Shown: piece by piece, positions 7,885-19,850 of the stretch
Numbering within the stretch: the first letter of the stretch is position 1
Layout: each line of letters begins with the position of its first letter
Origin: JAJFUE01 sp041687335
GTDB lineage: Bacteria > Sumerlaeota > Sumerlaeia > MVZB01
Length of the DNA: 64,000 bases
Assembly (NCBI GenBank): GCA_041687335.1
Contig: JAWLCE010000005.1
Span: 62,001 to 126,000, forward strand
Direction of reading: 5' to 3'
Program-made: the position numbers and the translations under genes
Notes under the pieces: generated by a model
The model's database searches: none
Told to the model about the DNA's origin: nothing
What the model saw: only the letters and a program-made list of their open reading frames with translations

Positions 7885-10073
7885 CTTTGCCCGAAGCCTC
7901 CGGCGCCCCCACGGTTGACGAAATCCTGGCTCGGATGGACCCGCCGCCGGCGACCGACGCGCGTGCCCTCATCCGCCGAGCCTACGATAGCGCCCTGGCC
8001 TCGCATGATAATCAGGCGCGCAAATCGGGGGAGCCCTATTTCGTCCACCCCGCCCGCGTCGCCTGGCTGCTGGCCGGCCAGGTCAACGACCCAGCCACCG
8101 TCGCCGCCGGCTTGCTCCACGACACCATCGAGGACTGCGGTGAGACCTATGAGTCGCTGCGGACGCGCTTCGGCGAGGAGGTCGCCCAGCTCGTCGACGG
8201 CGTCACCAAGATCAGCTCGCTCAACTTCGCCACCGACCAGGAACACCAGGTCATCAACCTGCGCAAGATGATCCTGGCGATGGCACGCGACGTCCGCGTC
8301 GTGCTGATCAAGCTCTGTGACCGGCTCCACAACATGCAGACCCTGGAGCACCTGCCGCTGCCCCGGCGCCGCGCCATCGCCCAGACCACCCTCGACATCT
8401 ACGCCCCGCTGGCCAACCGCCTGGGCATGACGCTGATGCGCGCCCAGCTTGAAGACCTGGCGATGCGCCACCTGCATCCCTCGGCCTTCAGCAGCCTGAA
8501 GAAAAAAATGGAGGTCCGCAGCGAGCGCGACCAGCGCATTGTCGACCAGACCCGCGCCCTGCTCAGCGCCCAGCTCAAGGCCCACAACATCCCCGCCGAC
8601 ATCCAGGGCCGCCGCAAGCACCTCTACAGCCTCTATCGCAAGATGCAGCGCCAAGGCCTGACATTCGATGAAGTCCACGACATCATCGCCATCCGGGTCA
8701 TCACCGATACCATCGCCGAATGCTATGAGATCCTCGGCATGATCCACTCGCTTTGGAAGCCGATCTCGGGCCGCTTCAAGGATTACATCGCCACGCCCAA
8801 GGAAAACGGCTACCAATCGATTCACACCTCGATCATTGCCGCCGAGAATGAAGTCGTCGAAGTGCAGATTCGCACCCGCGAAATGCATCGCGGCGCCGAG
8901 GAGGGCATTGCCGCCCACTGGAAATACAAGGAGCTCGAGTCCAGCGCCGCCCGCGCCGGCCAGGACGAGGAACGCCTGCTCTGGCTGCGCCAGCTCGTCG
9001 ACTGGCTCCAGGAGGTCCGCGACCCCTCCGAGTTCATGAGCGATCTCAAGCGCGACGTGTTCGAGGCCTCCGTCTTCGTTTACACCCCGCGCGGCGACAT
9101 CCTCGAGATGCCGCGCGGCGCCACCGCGCTCGACCTGGCCTACCGCATCCACTCCGAGCTCGGCCACCACTGCGCCGGCGCCCGCATCAACAACCGCATG
9201 GCCTCCATCCGCAGCGTTTTGGAGACCGGTGACATCGTCGAAATCGTCTCCAGCAAGTCATCCCACCCCACCCCCGACTGGCTCCAGTTCGCGCAGACCG
9301 GACGCGCCCGCAACAAAATCCGCCACTGGCTCAAGGAATCCCAGCGCGAGCTGTTCCTTGAGCGCGGCCGCCAGATGCTGATGGACAACGTGCGCAACCG
9401 CTTCGGCACCCAGGTGGCCGAGGATCAGGTCAGTGACATCCTCAAGCCCGCCCTGCGCGGCTTCAATGTCCCCTCCTACGAGGACATGCTGGTTGAGCTC
9501 GGCTGCGGTACGATCAAGGCCGGCAGCCTGGTCAGCAAGCTCGAGCAGGTCCTGCGCCCCCCCGAGCCCAAGCGCATCCCGCGGGCTGACCGCCGCCGCA
9601 AGGTCGGCGCCGTCGTGCTGGTCGACGGCCTGGAAGGCGCCGTCACCCGGATGGCGCGCTGCTGTTCACCCCTGCCGGGCGACGACATCCTGGGCTTCAT
9701 CACGCTCGGGCGCGGCATCTCGGTCCACCGCGCCGACTGCGCCGCCCTCGGGCGCATCCGCGAGCGCGCCGCCGACTTCCAGCAGCGCCTGGTCCCGGTC
9801 GAGTGGAGCGACTCCAGCCATCAGATGCAGAAGGTGGCCCTGCGCATCGTCTGTCAGGACCGCAAGGGCCTCCTCAGCGATGTCTCCACCGCGCTGGCCC
9901 AGCTCGCGGTCCACATCCTCAGCGTCCACACCAGCACCAACATCCGCGAGGGGCGCGCGATCCTCAAGTTCGTCCTGCTGCTCAAGGATAGCGATGAGCT
10001 CAACGCGGTCCTCAACCGCCTGCAGACCATCCCGGCCGTCCTCTCGCTCAGCCGCACCGTCCACGAACGCTGA
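7872..10073 (+). CDS. rel: Bifunctional (p)ppGpp synthetase/hydrolase (Rel/SpoT)
   Basis: This 733-residue enzyme makes and degrades the alarmone (p)ppGpp in the stringent response. Domains in order: HD hydrolase (residues about 35-190, with His59 and the HD pair at 83-84 in LLHDTIED, so hydrolase looks active); synthetase (about 230-350, motif GRFKDYIATPKENGYQSIHT); TGS (about 400-460); a Zn-finger/helical region; and a C-terminal ACT domain (about 655-730). Length and order are those of a long bifunctional Rel. The start ATG lies inside the end of the GH57 gene, implying translational coupling. It is the only alarmone enzyme in the window. Confidence 0.95.
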   Translation: MDRLTLPEASGAPTVDEILARMDPPPATDARALIRRAYDSALASHDNQARKSGEPYFVHPARVAWLLAGQVNDPATVAAGLLHDTIEDCGETYESLRTRFGEEVAQLVDGVTKISSLNFATDQEHQVINLRKMILAMARDVRVVLIKLCDRLHNMQTLEHLPLPRRRAIAQTTLDIYAPLANRLGMTLMRAQLEDLAMRHLHPSAFSSLKKKMEVRSERDQRIVDQTRALLSAQLKAHNIPADIQGRRKHLYSLYRKMQRQGLTFDEVHDIIAIRVITDTIAECYEILGMIHSLWKPISGRFKDYIATPKENGYQSIHTSIIAAENEVVEVQIRTREMHRGAEEGIAAHWKYKELESSAARAGQDEERLLWLRQLVDWLQEVRDPSEFMSDLKRDVFEASVFVYTPRGDILEMPRGATALDLAYRIHSELGHHCAGARINNRMASIRSVLETGDIVEIVSSKSSHPTPDWLQFAQTGRARNKIRHWLKESQRELFLERGRQMLMDNVRNRFGTQVAEDQVSDILKPALRGFNVPSYEDMLVELGCGTIKAGSLVSKLEQVLRPPEPKRIPRADRRRKVGAVVLVDGLEGAVTRMARCCSPLPGDDILGFITLGRGISVHRADCAALGRIRERAADFQQRLVPVEWSDSSHQMQKVALRIVCQDRKGLLSDVSTALAQLAVHILSVHTSTNIREGRAILKFVLLLKDSDELNAVLNRLQTIPAVLSLSRTVHER

Positions 10074-10080
10074 AGCCTTA

Positions 10081-10241
10081 AGAGCTGTTGCCGAAAGAAA
10101 GTGCCGAATGGCGGTCGAGCGAGAGCAAGGATCAGGGTTTCCGCAAGCGCAGGCATAGCAGCGCTATTCCGAGCATTGCGGGAGCCTTCAGCCGCCGCTC
10201 GCAGCCGGCAGCAAACGGCAATGACTATTGGCAACTGCTCT
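10081..10241. mobile_element. 161-bp inverted-repeat element between rel and DUF445 gene
   Basis: The ends are 12-bp inverted repeats (AGAGCTGTTGCC at 10081-10092; AGAGCAGTTGCC on the opposite strand at 10230-10241) with one mismatch. A GCCG follows ten bases further in on both sides. The interior contains the palindrome ATAGCAGCGCTAT and other hairpin-forming words. It fills nearly all the space between the two convergent genes, and its right end overlaps two bases of the DUF445 stop codon. It carries no gene. It may double as a bidirectional transcription barrier. Confidence 0.65.
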
Positions 10242-10851
10242 AAATCAGCAGCACGAGCAACTGGACCAGCCCGATCAGCCCCCCCAGCGCCGCCCCGGCC
10301 CATTCGATCGCTCGCAGCTCGCGCCGCGCGATCCCATGCACGATGCCCTCGAGCAGCTCCAGATCGAAGGCCCGCACCTTGGCTTCCACGATCGCCTGAA
10401 AGTCGAGCTCCGCCCGCATGCGCTCGAGCGTCTGCGCCGACAGGCGCGCGATCAGCCGGCTGGCCTCGCGCACGGCCAGCCGCTCGATGCGCTGGCGCAG
10501 TCGCCCCCGCAGCAGCGTCCCCAGCAGCGGGTGGATGCGGCCGGCGCGCCGGTCGAGCAGGTGCGCGATCCGCTCCGAAAGCGCCCGCTCGATCCCCCGC
10601 CGCAGCTCCGGGCGCGCCAGCACCCGCTCCAGGTCCTCGTGGTTGATCAGGTGCTCCTGCACGGTCATGCCGATCTGGCGGGCCAGCTCCCCCTGCCGCC
10701 GCGGCACCAGCCCCTGCCAGCTCCAGCGCCCCACGACCAGCGGCCGGCGCGGCCGGAATATCATCCGGATCGCCAAGGCATTGGTCGCCCAGCCGATCCC
10801 CGCCCCCACCAGCGGGATCATCGCAAGTCGCAGCCAGCCAATCTCTTCCAT
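10240..10851 (-). CDS. DUF445 family membrane protein
   Basis: A 203-residue member of DUF445 (YheB/YjiN-like), a conserved membrane family of unknown function. The hallmark opening GAGIGWATNALAIRMIFRP (residues about 14-32) and the closing helix with RRELRAIEWAGAALGG are both present; together they give an N-terminal and a C-terminal membrane segment with a cytoplasmic helical middle. I start at ATG 10851, which has AGGAGA upstream; a GTG 50 codons earlier lacks family similarity and a good ribosome site. It is short for the family (many are near 400 residues) but resembles the compact subgroup. It is convergent with rel and divergent from the methyltransferase gene. Confidence 0.82.
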   Translation of the reverse strand: MEEIGWLRLAMIPLVGAGIGWATNALAIRMIFRPRRPLVVGRWSWQGLVPRRQGELARQIGMTVQEHLINHEDLERVLARPELRRGIERALSERIAHLLDRRAGRIHPLLGTLLRGRLRQRIERLAVREASRLIARLSAQTLERMRAELDFQAIVEAKVRAFDLELLEGIVHGIARRELRAIEWAGAALGGLIGLVQLLVLLI

Positions 10852-11017
10852 CGTTCTCCTCGTTCCCGGCGGCGCCCATTCAGCCATCGTGGGCTGCGGG
10901 CTTCTTGTCATTGTTTCAGACCCTCCCCCGGCGAGCCAGCAAAACAGCCGGCCAATCGAACCGTCCCTGCTTAACAAATTTACTAGTGATCGTTTCACCA
11001 CTTATTTGCTAAGATCC

Positions 11018-11902
11018 GTGGGCCTTCGTTGGAATTTCGACTTTCACAAACCCGAGGTTTACAATCCATTGCACTCGGCAATCGCCACAGCATGCCCGAT
11101 CTGCGATACGACGGCTGGCCTCACTCCCATTGAAGGCATTGCCCCCCAACCCTGGGTTCTCAAGCAATGTTCCTCCTGCGACCTGTTGTTTTTGGCCAAT
11201 CCGCCCAGCTTTGAGCAACTGGCGACCGATTTCCTTTGGGATCAGAACCACCGGCGCGAGAAAGTCCGTCGGCAGGCCGATCGAACCCACGCCGGCAGCG
11301 CCTTCAGGTTTGTCCTGCATTCGCTCGCTCTTACGAGCAACTGGCTCCTGGGCTGGGACAGGTTCGACAGCCTGCGTCGGCGTTACATCAATGCCGGCCC
11401 GGTTCTGGACCTTGGTTGTGGCCGAGGCAAAAGGCTTTTAAAATCAATGCCGCCCGGGATACCCCTGATTGGCATCGAGATGATCCCATCAAAAGCCGAG
11501 CACGCCCATATCCGTTTTGCCGAGCGCGGCGGTCGGGTCATCCTCGGCTCGGTCCTCGAGGGGTTGACGCAGTTGGAGGATTCAAGCTGCATGGGGGCCG
11601 TCGCCAAGAGTTACTTGGAGCACGAGCCCCAGCCCCGGGTGATGCTGGCCGAGCTCTGGCGCGTGCTCGCGGATGGCGCCCATGTCATCATCAAGGTGCC
11701 TAACCACGCCAGCTTGCTCCGGCGGATGCGCGGCGCCCAGTGGTCCGGCTACCGTTTTCCGGACCACGTTCTGTATTTCACCCCGCTCTCATTGCGTCGC
11801 CTGCTGGAGTCCAGTGGCTTCACGATCCAAAGGTTTGGCTGGGTCGACCGGCTTCCGCTGACAAACGGGATGTGGGTTGTGGCGCGGAAGTCCAAACGTT
11901 AA
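11018..11902 (+). CDS. SAM-dependent methyltransferase with N-terminal Cys-rich knuckle
   Basis: A class I methyltransferase of about 294 residues. CPICD (near residue 27) and CSSCD (near residue 52) form a zinc-knuckle-like pair as in sugar/natural-product methyltransferases of the Methyltransf_13/23 type. The SAM-binding motif I is VLDLGCGRGKRLL (about 129-141), with the acidic motif GIEMIPSKAEHA following. No substrate can be named. The start is uncertain: GTG 11018 is taken, but TTG 11069 just before the cysteines, with GAGG upstream, is an alternative. Its base composition is somewhat less GC-rich than its neighbours, which hints at transfer but is weak evidence. Neighbours give no pathway. 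Confidence 0.72.
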   Translation: MGLRWNFDFHKPEVYNPLHSAIATACPICDTTAGLTPIEGIAPQPWVLKQCSSCDLLFLANPPSFEQLATDFLWDQNHRREKVRRQADRTHAGSAFRFVLHSLALTSNWLLGWDRFDSLRRRYINAGPVLDLGCGRGKRLLKSMPPGIPLIGIEMIPSKAEHAHIRFAERGGRVILGSVLEGLTQLEDSSCMGAVAKSYLEHEPQPRVMLAELWRVLADGAHVIIKVPNHASLLRRMRGAQWSGYRFPDHVLYFTPLSLRRLLESSGFTIQRFGWVDRLPLTNGMWVVARKSKR

Positions 11903-12056
11903 CGATTCATGTTGTGCTCCCCCCTGAACCACGCGAGCTATCTGGGCCAGCGCCATGGCTTTATACCTATTTGAGGGTTGTCCGGGCGTCGGTTTTCCGT
12001 TAGGCTGGCCCAAGCATCTGTGCGCGAGGCTCCCAGCCCCGCGGAACGGCATCAGG

Positions 12057-13256
12057 ATGACGAGCGACTACACGCTGATTGAAGAAGATCACCAATTAGG
12101 CCCGCTGCTCGAAGCCGTGGCCGAGCAATCCTCGGTTGCGATTGACACCGAGGCCGATAGCCTGCACCACTACCGCGAAAAGCTTTGCCTGTTGCAGCTC
12201 TCCGCCGGCGACCGCCAGTGGATCGTCGACCCGCTCTCGCCGCGCCTGGATGCCCGGCCGCTGCTTGAGCTGCTGGCGGCGCGCGAATTGCTGCTCCACG
12301 GCGCCGACTATGACCTGCGGCTGATGTATCGCGCCTATGAGTTCCGCCCCGCGCGGGTCTTCGATACCATGTTTGCCGCCCAATTGCTCGGTTGGCCTCA
12401 GATTGGACTGGCCGCCTCCGTGGAGCGCGTGATTGGCATCGAGATGTCGAAGCATGGCCAGCGGGCCGACTGGTCGGTGCGGCCGTTGAGCGACAAGCTG
12501 CTGTGCTATGCCGCCGATGACACCCGCTACCTTTCCCAGCTTGCCGAGCGCCAGCGCCATGACCTGGATGAGCTGGGCCGCCTGGGCTGGCACCAGGAGG
12601 CTTGCGAACGAGTCATTGGCCAGGCCGCCTGCGAGGCCACCGTCGAGCGCCGCACCGACTGGCGCATCAAGGGCGGCCGGCAGCTGCGGGGTCGTTCGGC
12701 GGCGATGTTGCGCGAGCTCTGGCAGTGGCGCGAGGATACGGCGAGCCGCCTGGACCGCCCCCCGTTCAAGGTCATGAACAGTGAGTACCTGCTTGAGTGG
12801 GCCAATTGGGTGGCGCTCAATCCAGGCCGGCCCGCCGCCGAGGGTCCACCCCTGCCCAAGGGGCTGCGCGGCTCAAGGCTGGAGAGCTTCGAGCGCGCGA
12901 TCGAGCGCGCGCTGGCCATGCCTGCTGCCCAGTGGCCAGGTCAGCCTGTGGCCATCCATGACCGCTCGGGCAGCAGGCGCGTCCCCGAGGAGCTGCTGCG
13001 GCGGGCGCTGACCGTGCGCGATGAGCTGGCGCGCGAGTTGGGGCTGGACCCCGGCGTCGTCGCCCCGCGCGATGCCGTCCGTGATTTGCTCTGCCAGCAC
13101 CTCGAGGGCCGCACGGGGTCCCGGATCCCATCTTCTCTCATGCGCTGGCAGCACGCCCTGCTGGTGCCCGTGCTGGCGCCGGTGCTCGAGGGCGCGACCA
13201 GCGCGGCCGCTTCCGAGGCCGCTCCCCCCTGTGCCCCGCCATTGGGTTCTGAATAA
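12057..13256 (+). CDS. rnd: Ribonuclease D
   Basis: A 3'-5' exoribonuclease of the DEDDy type that trims structured RNAs such as tRNA precursors. The exo I motif DTEAD is at residues 30-34, exo II is in LLHGADYDLRL, and exo III is YAADDTRYL with the tyrosine of the DEDDy class. An HRDC-like helical region follows (about residues 210-290) and a second one may occupy the C-terminus. Length (399) is close to E. coli RNase D (375). I chose ATG 12057 because the protein similarity begins there; an in-frame ATG 34 codons earlier adds nothing recognisable. Confidence 0.9.
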   Translation: MTSDYTLIEEDHQLGPLLEAVAEQSSVAIDTEADSLHHYREKLCLLQLSAGDRQWIVDPLSPRLDARPLLELLAARELLLHGADYDLRLMYRAYEFRPARVFDTMFAAQLLGWPQIGLAASVERVIGIEMSKHGQRADWSVRPLSDKLLCYAADDTRYLSQLAERQRHDLDELGRLGWHQEACERVIGQAACEATVERRTDWRIKGGRQLRGRSAAMLRELWQWREDTASRLDRPPFKVMNSEYLLEWANWVALNPGRPAAEGPPLPKGLRGSRLESFERAIERALAMPAAQWPGQPVAIHDRSGSRRVPEELLRRALTVRDELARELGLDPGVVAPRDAVRDLLCQHLEGRTGSRIPSSLMRWQHALLVPVLAPVLEGATSAAASEAAPPCAPPLGSE

Positions 13257-13272
13257 AGGTCGCATCCTGATG

Positions 13273-13330
13273 GTAGGTCGGGTCTCCGACCCGACATGGC
13301 TTCCAGTGTCGGCTTGAAGAGCCGATCTGC
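13273..13330. repeat. 58-bp double-hairpin repeat, copy 1
   Basis: The copy opens with GTAGGTCGGGTC, forms a first hairpin around CCGAC/GTCGG words, has a short spacer with ATGGC, then forms a second hairpin ending near GAGCCGA. The outer ends of the family consensus (GTAGGTCGG and CCGACCTAC) can also pair with each other. This copy is slightly diverged (CTTGAAGAG, GATCTGC). It lies 16 bases past the RNase D stop and 77 bases before the MEMO-like start. Confidence 0.8.
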
Positions 13331-13406
13331 CCTCCCCTGGCTTACAAAAAACATCTTGGCAGGCGCGGCCCCGGCGGAGGCACAATGGGCCTGGAGCCTT
13401 GCGAAG

Positions 13407-14288
13407 ATGAGCGCCACCCCACTGGCCGACACGCGAACGGCGGCCCAAGCCGGCCGATTTTATGACGCCGATCCCGCCGATCTGCGCCGGGCGGTCGAGC
13501 TTGCCCTCGCCGGCGAGGCCGCCGATCCCGCAGAGCCACCCCCGCTGGCGCTGCTTGCGCCCCATGCCGGCTATGTTTACTCGGGCGCGGTCGCGGGCGC
13601 GGCTTATCGCGCCGTCGCCGGCCGGCGCATCGAACGGGTGCTGCTGCTTGGGCCCAGCCATCGTGTCGAGCTGCGCGGGGCGGCCCTTTCGCCCCACCGC
13701 GCCTGGCAGACTCCGCTGGGTGAGATCCCCCTCGACGAGGCCGCGGCAGCCGAACTGCTCGATGCCGGTGCCGCCGCCATCGACCCGGCAGCCCACGCAG
13801 CCGAACATTCGCTCGAAGTGCAGTTGCCCTTCCTGCAAGTGGCGCTGGCGGGACCGTTTCAGATCCTGCCCCTGCTGGTGGGCGCCCCCCCCGGCGACAG
13901 CTTCGAGCTCCTCGCCCGGGCACTGGCCCCGCCGCTGGAGCGCTGGCGGCGCGAGGATCGCCCGGCGCTGATCGTGGCCAGCTCCGACGCCTACCACGGC
14001 GAGGACGGCAACGGCTGCGACGAGAACAATGCCCGGTTGGCTGCGCTGATTGATTCCTTTGATCCCCCCGCCCTGGAGGCTGCCTTTCGCGGGCGCGAGC
14101 TGATGGCCTGTGGCTGGCAGGCGCTCCTGACGGCCCTGGCGCTGGCGCGGATCATGGGCGCCGGTCGCGCCCGCACCCTCGCCGCCGCCGACTCGCGCGC
14201 CGCCAGTGGCCGGCGCGAGGGTTATGTGGTCGGATATCTGGCCGCGCGGCTGGATTTGGCCGCCGCGCACCCCGGCAAATGTTTATGA
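13407..14288 (+). CDS. amrB: MEMO-like protein, AmmeMemoRadiSam system protein B
   Basis: A 293-residue MEMO family protein. MEMO proteins resemble class III extradiol dioxygenases, and bacterial members usually occur in the AmmeMemoRadiSam set with an AMMECR1 protein and a radical-SAM enzyme. Family words AGRFYDADPADLR (residues 15-27) and LLAPHAGYVYSG (about 45-56, with the first metal-ligand histidine), then GPSHR and the AEHSLEVQLPFLQ block, are all present. Start ATG 13407 is preceded by GGAG; upstream codons fall in the repeat spacer. The partner AMMECR1 and radical-SAM genes are not in this window. The actual reaction is unresolved for the family. Confidence 0.85.
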   Translation: MSATPLADTRTAAQAGRFYDADPADLRRAVELALAGEAADPAEPPPLALLAPHAGYVYSGAVAGAAYRAVAGRRIERVLLLGPSHRVELRGAALSPHRAWQTPLGEIPLDEAAAAELLDAGAAAIDPAAHAAEHSLEVQLPFLQVALAGPFQILPLLVGAPPGDSFELLARALAPPLERWRREDRPALIVASSDAYHGEDGNGCDENNARLAALIDSFDPPALEAAFRGRELMACGWQALLTALALARIMGAGRARTLAAADSRAASGRREGYVVGYLAARLDLAAAHPGKCL

Positions 14289-14521
14289 ATCAATTGGCGG
14301 CTGCTTCATTGTTTGAAAAAACTTGCATTTTTGCCGCCCGACGCTGAGGATATAAATAAGCATTGGGAGGTTGGTTCCATCAGACAGATCGGTGGGACCG
14401 TGTTCAATCTCCGGTCGGGGGAATGGACGTATCCGCGGCAGGTCAACGGCCGAGGCATGGTCCGCAGGCACTCATGACAGTTGAAAAATTACCAAGTTAA
14501 TCTCCAAAGGAGGCCGATCTG

Positions 14522-15358
14522 ATGAAGAGGTTTAAACTGATTGCGACCGTTGCATTGTTATGCGTGTCGATGACTGGTTGCACGGTCGTGCAACAGTGGG
14601 CGACGGGCGGCGCGGTGCTGGGTGCGGCCGTTGGCGGCTGCCTGGCCAACCGCCACGGTTCGCTGAGCACTGCGCAGGGCGCGCTGGTTGGCGCCGCCAC
14701 CGGCGCGGCCGTCGGCGCCCTCGTGGGCGACATGATGAATCAGCGCGACATCAATGCGCTGCAGACGGAACTGGATGAACTGAAGGCTGAGAATGACCAA
14801 CTGCGTCAGCAGCTGGCTCAGGCCCAGGCCGAGATCGATCGCCTGCGTGGCGAGGGCGAAGCCCTGCGCCGTCGCATCGGCGAGCTCGAACGTGGCGTGC
14901 CGGCCGGACAGACGGGTCGCGTCGTCGAGATGGAAATGTCGCTGCTGGCGGACGTGCTGTTCGCGCCGGGCAGCGCGCGCCTGACCCCCGAGGGCCAGCG
15001 CATCCTCAACGAGACGGCCCAGCGCATCCAGCAGGCGCACCCGCAGAGCTACGTCACCGTCCAGGGCCACACCGACAGCCAGCCGATCCGCGCGAGCGGG
15101 TGGAAGGACAACTGGGAGCTCGGTGCCGAGCGCGCCACGACGGTCCTGCGTCATCTGATCGAGCGCGGGGTGGCCCCCGAACGCGCCAGCGCCGAAACCT
15201 TCAGCATGTATCGGCCCACGGTGCCCAACACCAACGCCGAAAACATGCGGCAGAACCGGCGCGCCGTCATCGTCGTCCACTCCGGTCCGTCGGCGACTCC
15301 CCCGGCAGCCGCCCCTGCGGCCACCGGCGCCGCCCCGGCCCAGCGTCGGGCTCGCTGA
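14522..15358 (+). CDS. OmpA-family peptidoglycan-binding lipoprotein
   Basis: A 278-residue lipoprotein predicted to tether the envelope to peptidoglycan. The signal peptide ends in the lipobox SMTGC with Cys20 as the lipid site. A glycine-zipper region (GAVLGAAVGG and GAATGAAVGALVG, about residues 29-72) is followed by a coiled coil (about 78-130) and a C-terminal OmpA domain (about 140-255) with the diaminopimelate-binding block GHTDSQPIR. The tail is Ala/Pro-rich. A strong AAAGGAGG lies 8-10 bases before the ATG. The gene appears monocistronic: 233 bases of leader upstream and an intrinsic terminator after the stop. Its relatives include Pal-like and YiaD-like proteins. Confidence 0.9.
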   Translation: MKRFKLIATVALLCVSMTGCTVVQQWATGGAVLGAAVGGCLANRHGSLSTAQGALVGAATGAAVGALVGDMMNQRDINALQTELDELKAENDQLRQQLAQAQAEIDRLRGEGEALRRRIGELERGVPAGQTGRVVEMEMSLLADVLFAPGSARLTPEGQRILNETAQRIQQAHPQSYVTVQGHTDSQPIRASGWKDNWELGAERATTVLRHLIERGVAPERASAETFSMYRPTVPNTNAENMRQNRRAVIVVHSGPSATPPAAAPAATGAAPAQRRAR

Positions 15359-15391
15359 CGAAGCAGGGCCTGACGGCTCCGCTCAAACCAT

Positions 15392-15428
15392 GGCCCGGTG
15401 GGGATCATTCCCCGCCGGGCCCTTTTTT
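15392..15428 (+). terminator. Intrinsic terminator after OmpA lipoprotein gene
   Basis: A 13-bp stem (15392-15404 with 15409-15421, one G-T wobble) with loop TCAT is followed directly by TTTTTT. It lies 33 bases after the lipoprotein stop. Confidence 0.92.
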
Positions 15429-15467
15429 CAAGCTACGGCTCTAAACCGCCAAAGGCGCGCCTCCCCG

Positions 15468-16598
15468 ATGAGCCACCCCCGCATCATCCACGTCTATAAG
15501 GATGTCTACCCGCCGGTGCAGGGCGGCATCGAGCGCACCATCCATGAGCTGGCCCGCCTCAGCGGCGCCCGCTTCGAGGTTGGCGTGATCGTGGCCACGC
15601 GTGGCCGCGGGCGCGGCCGGCGCCGCCAGATCGCGGGTGGGGTGGAAGTGGTCGAGGTGGCCTCGCTGGGCCGTCTGCTTTCGAACCCGCTGGCCCCCGG
15701 CTTCGTTCAGGCCCTGCGCCAGAGCCGCGCCGACCTGTTCCATTTTCACGTCCCGCACCCCACCGGCGAAGTGGCGCTGCTGGCCTCAGGCCTCGAGACC
15801 CCCGCCGTCGCCACCTACCACAGCGACGTGGTGCGCCAGCGCCTGACAATGAAAATCTACGGCCCCTTCTTCCAACGTTTCCTGGCGCGCATGGCGGTCA
15901 TCATGCCCACCAGCCAGCGCTACCTCGAGACCAGCCCCTATCTGGCCGCCCACCGTGCGCGCTGCCAGGTGGTGCCGCTGGGCATTCGACTCGACCAGTT
16001 CGCGCTCGACCGACCGCGCCGCCGCCGCGCCGAACAACTACGTGCCGAGCATGGCGACTTCGTGCTCTTCCTTGGTATGTTGCGCCGTTACAAGGGCCTC
16101 CCGTGGCTGCTCGAGGCGCTCGCGCGGCGGCCGGGAGTGCGGGCGCTGATCGCCGGCGAGGGCCCAATGGCCGAGCCGTTGCGCCGCCAGGCGCACAGCC
16201 TGGGCCTCCAGGATCGGGTGTGTTTCCTGGGGCGGGTCGGCAACGACGAGGCCATCGCGCTGCTCCACGCGGCGGCCCTGCTGGTCCTGCCGGCGCACCA
16301 GCGCTCCGAGGCCTTCGGCCTGGTCCAGATTGAGGCGATGGCGTGCGGGCTGCCTGTGATCTCCACCGACCTGCCCACCGGCGTGCCCGAAGTCAATCGC
16401 CACGGTGAGACCGGCTTGATCGTCCCTCCCGCCGATGCCGAGGCGCTCGCGGCCGCCATCGGTGAGCTGATGGACGACCCCGCCCGGCGTGCCGCGCTCG
16501 GAAACGCCGGCCGCCGCCGAGCCCTCGAACACTACAGCTCCGAACTCATGGCCGCCCGCGTCATGGATGTCTACGATCAGGTGCTCGCCCGAACCTGA
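15468..16598 (+). CDS. Glycosyltransferase family 4
   Basis: A 376-residue GT-B fold, retaining glycosyltransferase of the GT4 type. The N-terminal Rossmann half begins with HVYKDVYPPVQGGIE, a typical acceptor-side GG loop. The C-terminal half holds the donor-site signature EAFGLVQIEAMACGLPVISTDLPTGVPE (about residues 281-308), including the EX7E glutamates. It probably builds a cell-surface polysaccharide or glycolipid; sugar and acceptor are unknown. An open frame extends upstream, but that part runs through the terminator hairpin, so ATG 15468 is chosen. It is followed by PPDK on the other strand. Confidence 0.88.
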   Translation: MSHPRIIHVYKDVYPPVQGGIERTIHELARLSGARFEVGVIVATRGRGRGRRRQIAGGVEVVEVASLGRLLSNPLAPGFVQALRQSRADLFHFHVPHPTGEVALLASGLETPAVATYHSDVVRQRLTMKIYGPFFQRFLARMAVIMPTSQRYLETSPYLAAHRARCQVVPLGIRLDQFALDRPRRRRAEQLRAEHGDFVLFLGMLRRYKGLPWLLEALARRPGVRALIAGEGPMAEPLRRQAHSLGLQDRVCFLGRVGNDEAIALLHAAALLVLPAHQRSEAFGLVQIEAMACGLPVISTDLPTGVPEVNRHGETGLIVPPADAEALAAAIGELMDDPARRAALGNAGRRRALEHYSSELMAARVMDVYDQVLART

Positions 16599-16640
16599 AC
16601 ATCGGCATGCGCCTGCACCATCGCACCAACTCCACATGAC

Positions 16641-16674
16641 AAAAAAAGGGCGGGTCCACATGGGACCCGCCCTT
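16641..16674 (-). terminator. Intrinsic terminator after PPDK gene
   Basis: On the minus strand a 12-bp stem (16674-16663 with 16657-16646, loop of 5) ends in a run of T (seven A on the plus strand, 16641-16647). It lies 27 bases past the PPDK stop codon and may also stop the convergent glycosyltransferase transcript. Confidence 0.9.
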
Positions 16675-16700
16675 CTGAGTGTCCAGAGCCGAGGCTGGAA

Positions 16701-19631
<2,931 letters not shown>

Positions 19632-19772
19632 CTAAAATCCTCCAGGTGAGCATCGGTCAGTGTGGTGATGGTCGGCGGGGTTTTTTTCGCCGGTTCTCGC
19701 GCTCCCGTCGCCGTCGCGGCGCCGGGGGTGGGAGATCGTCGACACTGCCTGAGCCCGTCCAGACCCCGGACC

Positions 19773-19801
19773 AGTGTCGATAAAAACAGTACTATTGTCA
19801 A
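19773..19801 (-). promoter_or_regulatory. Candidate promoter of PPDK
   Basis: On the minus strand a perfect TTGACA (19801-19796) is followed, after 17 bases, by GACACT (19778-19773). The -35 is consensus; the -10 matches only three of six positions. It would give a leader of about 130 nt before the PPDK ATG. Confidence 0.35.
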
Positions 19802-19850
19802 CTGCGGAGGCAGCGGCAATTGCCTTTGCATTGCTTTTTCATGTTTTTGT

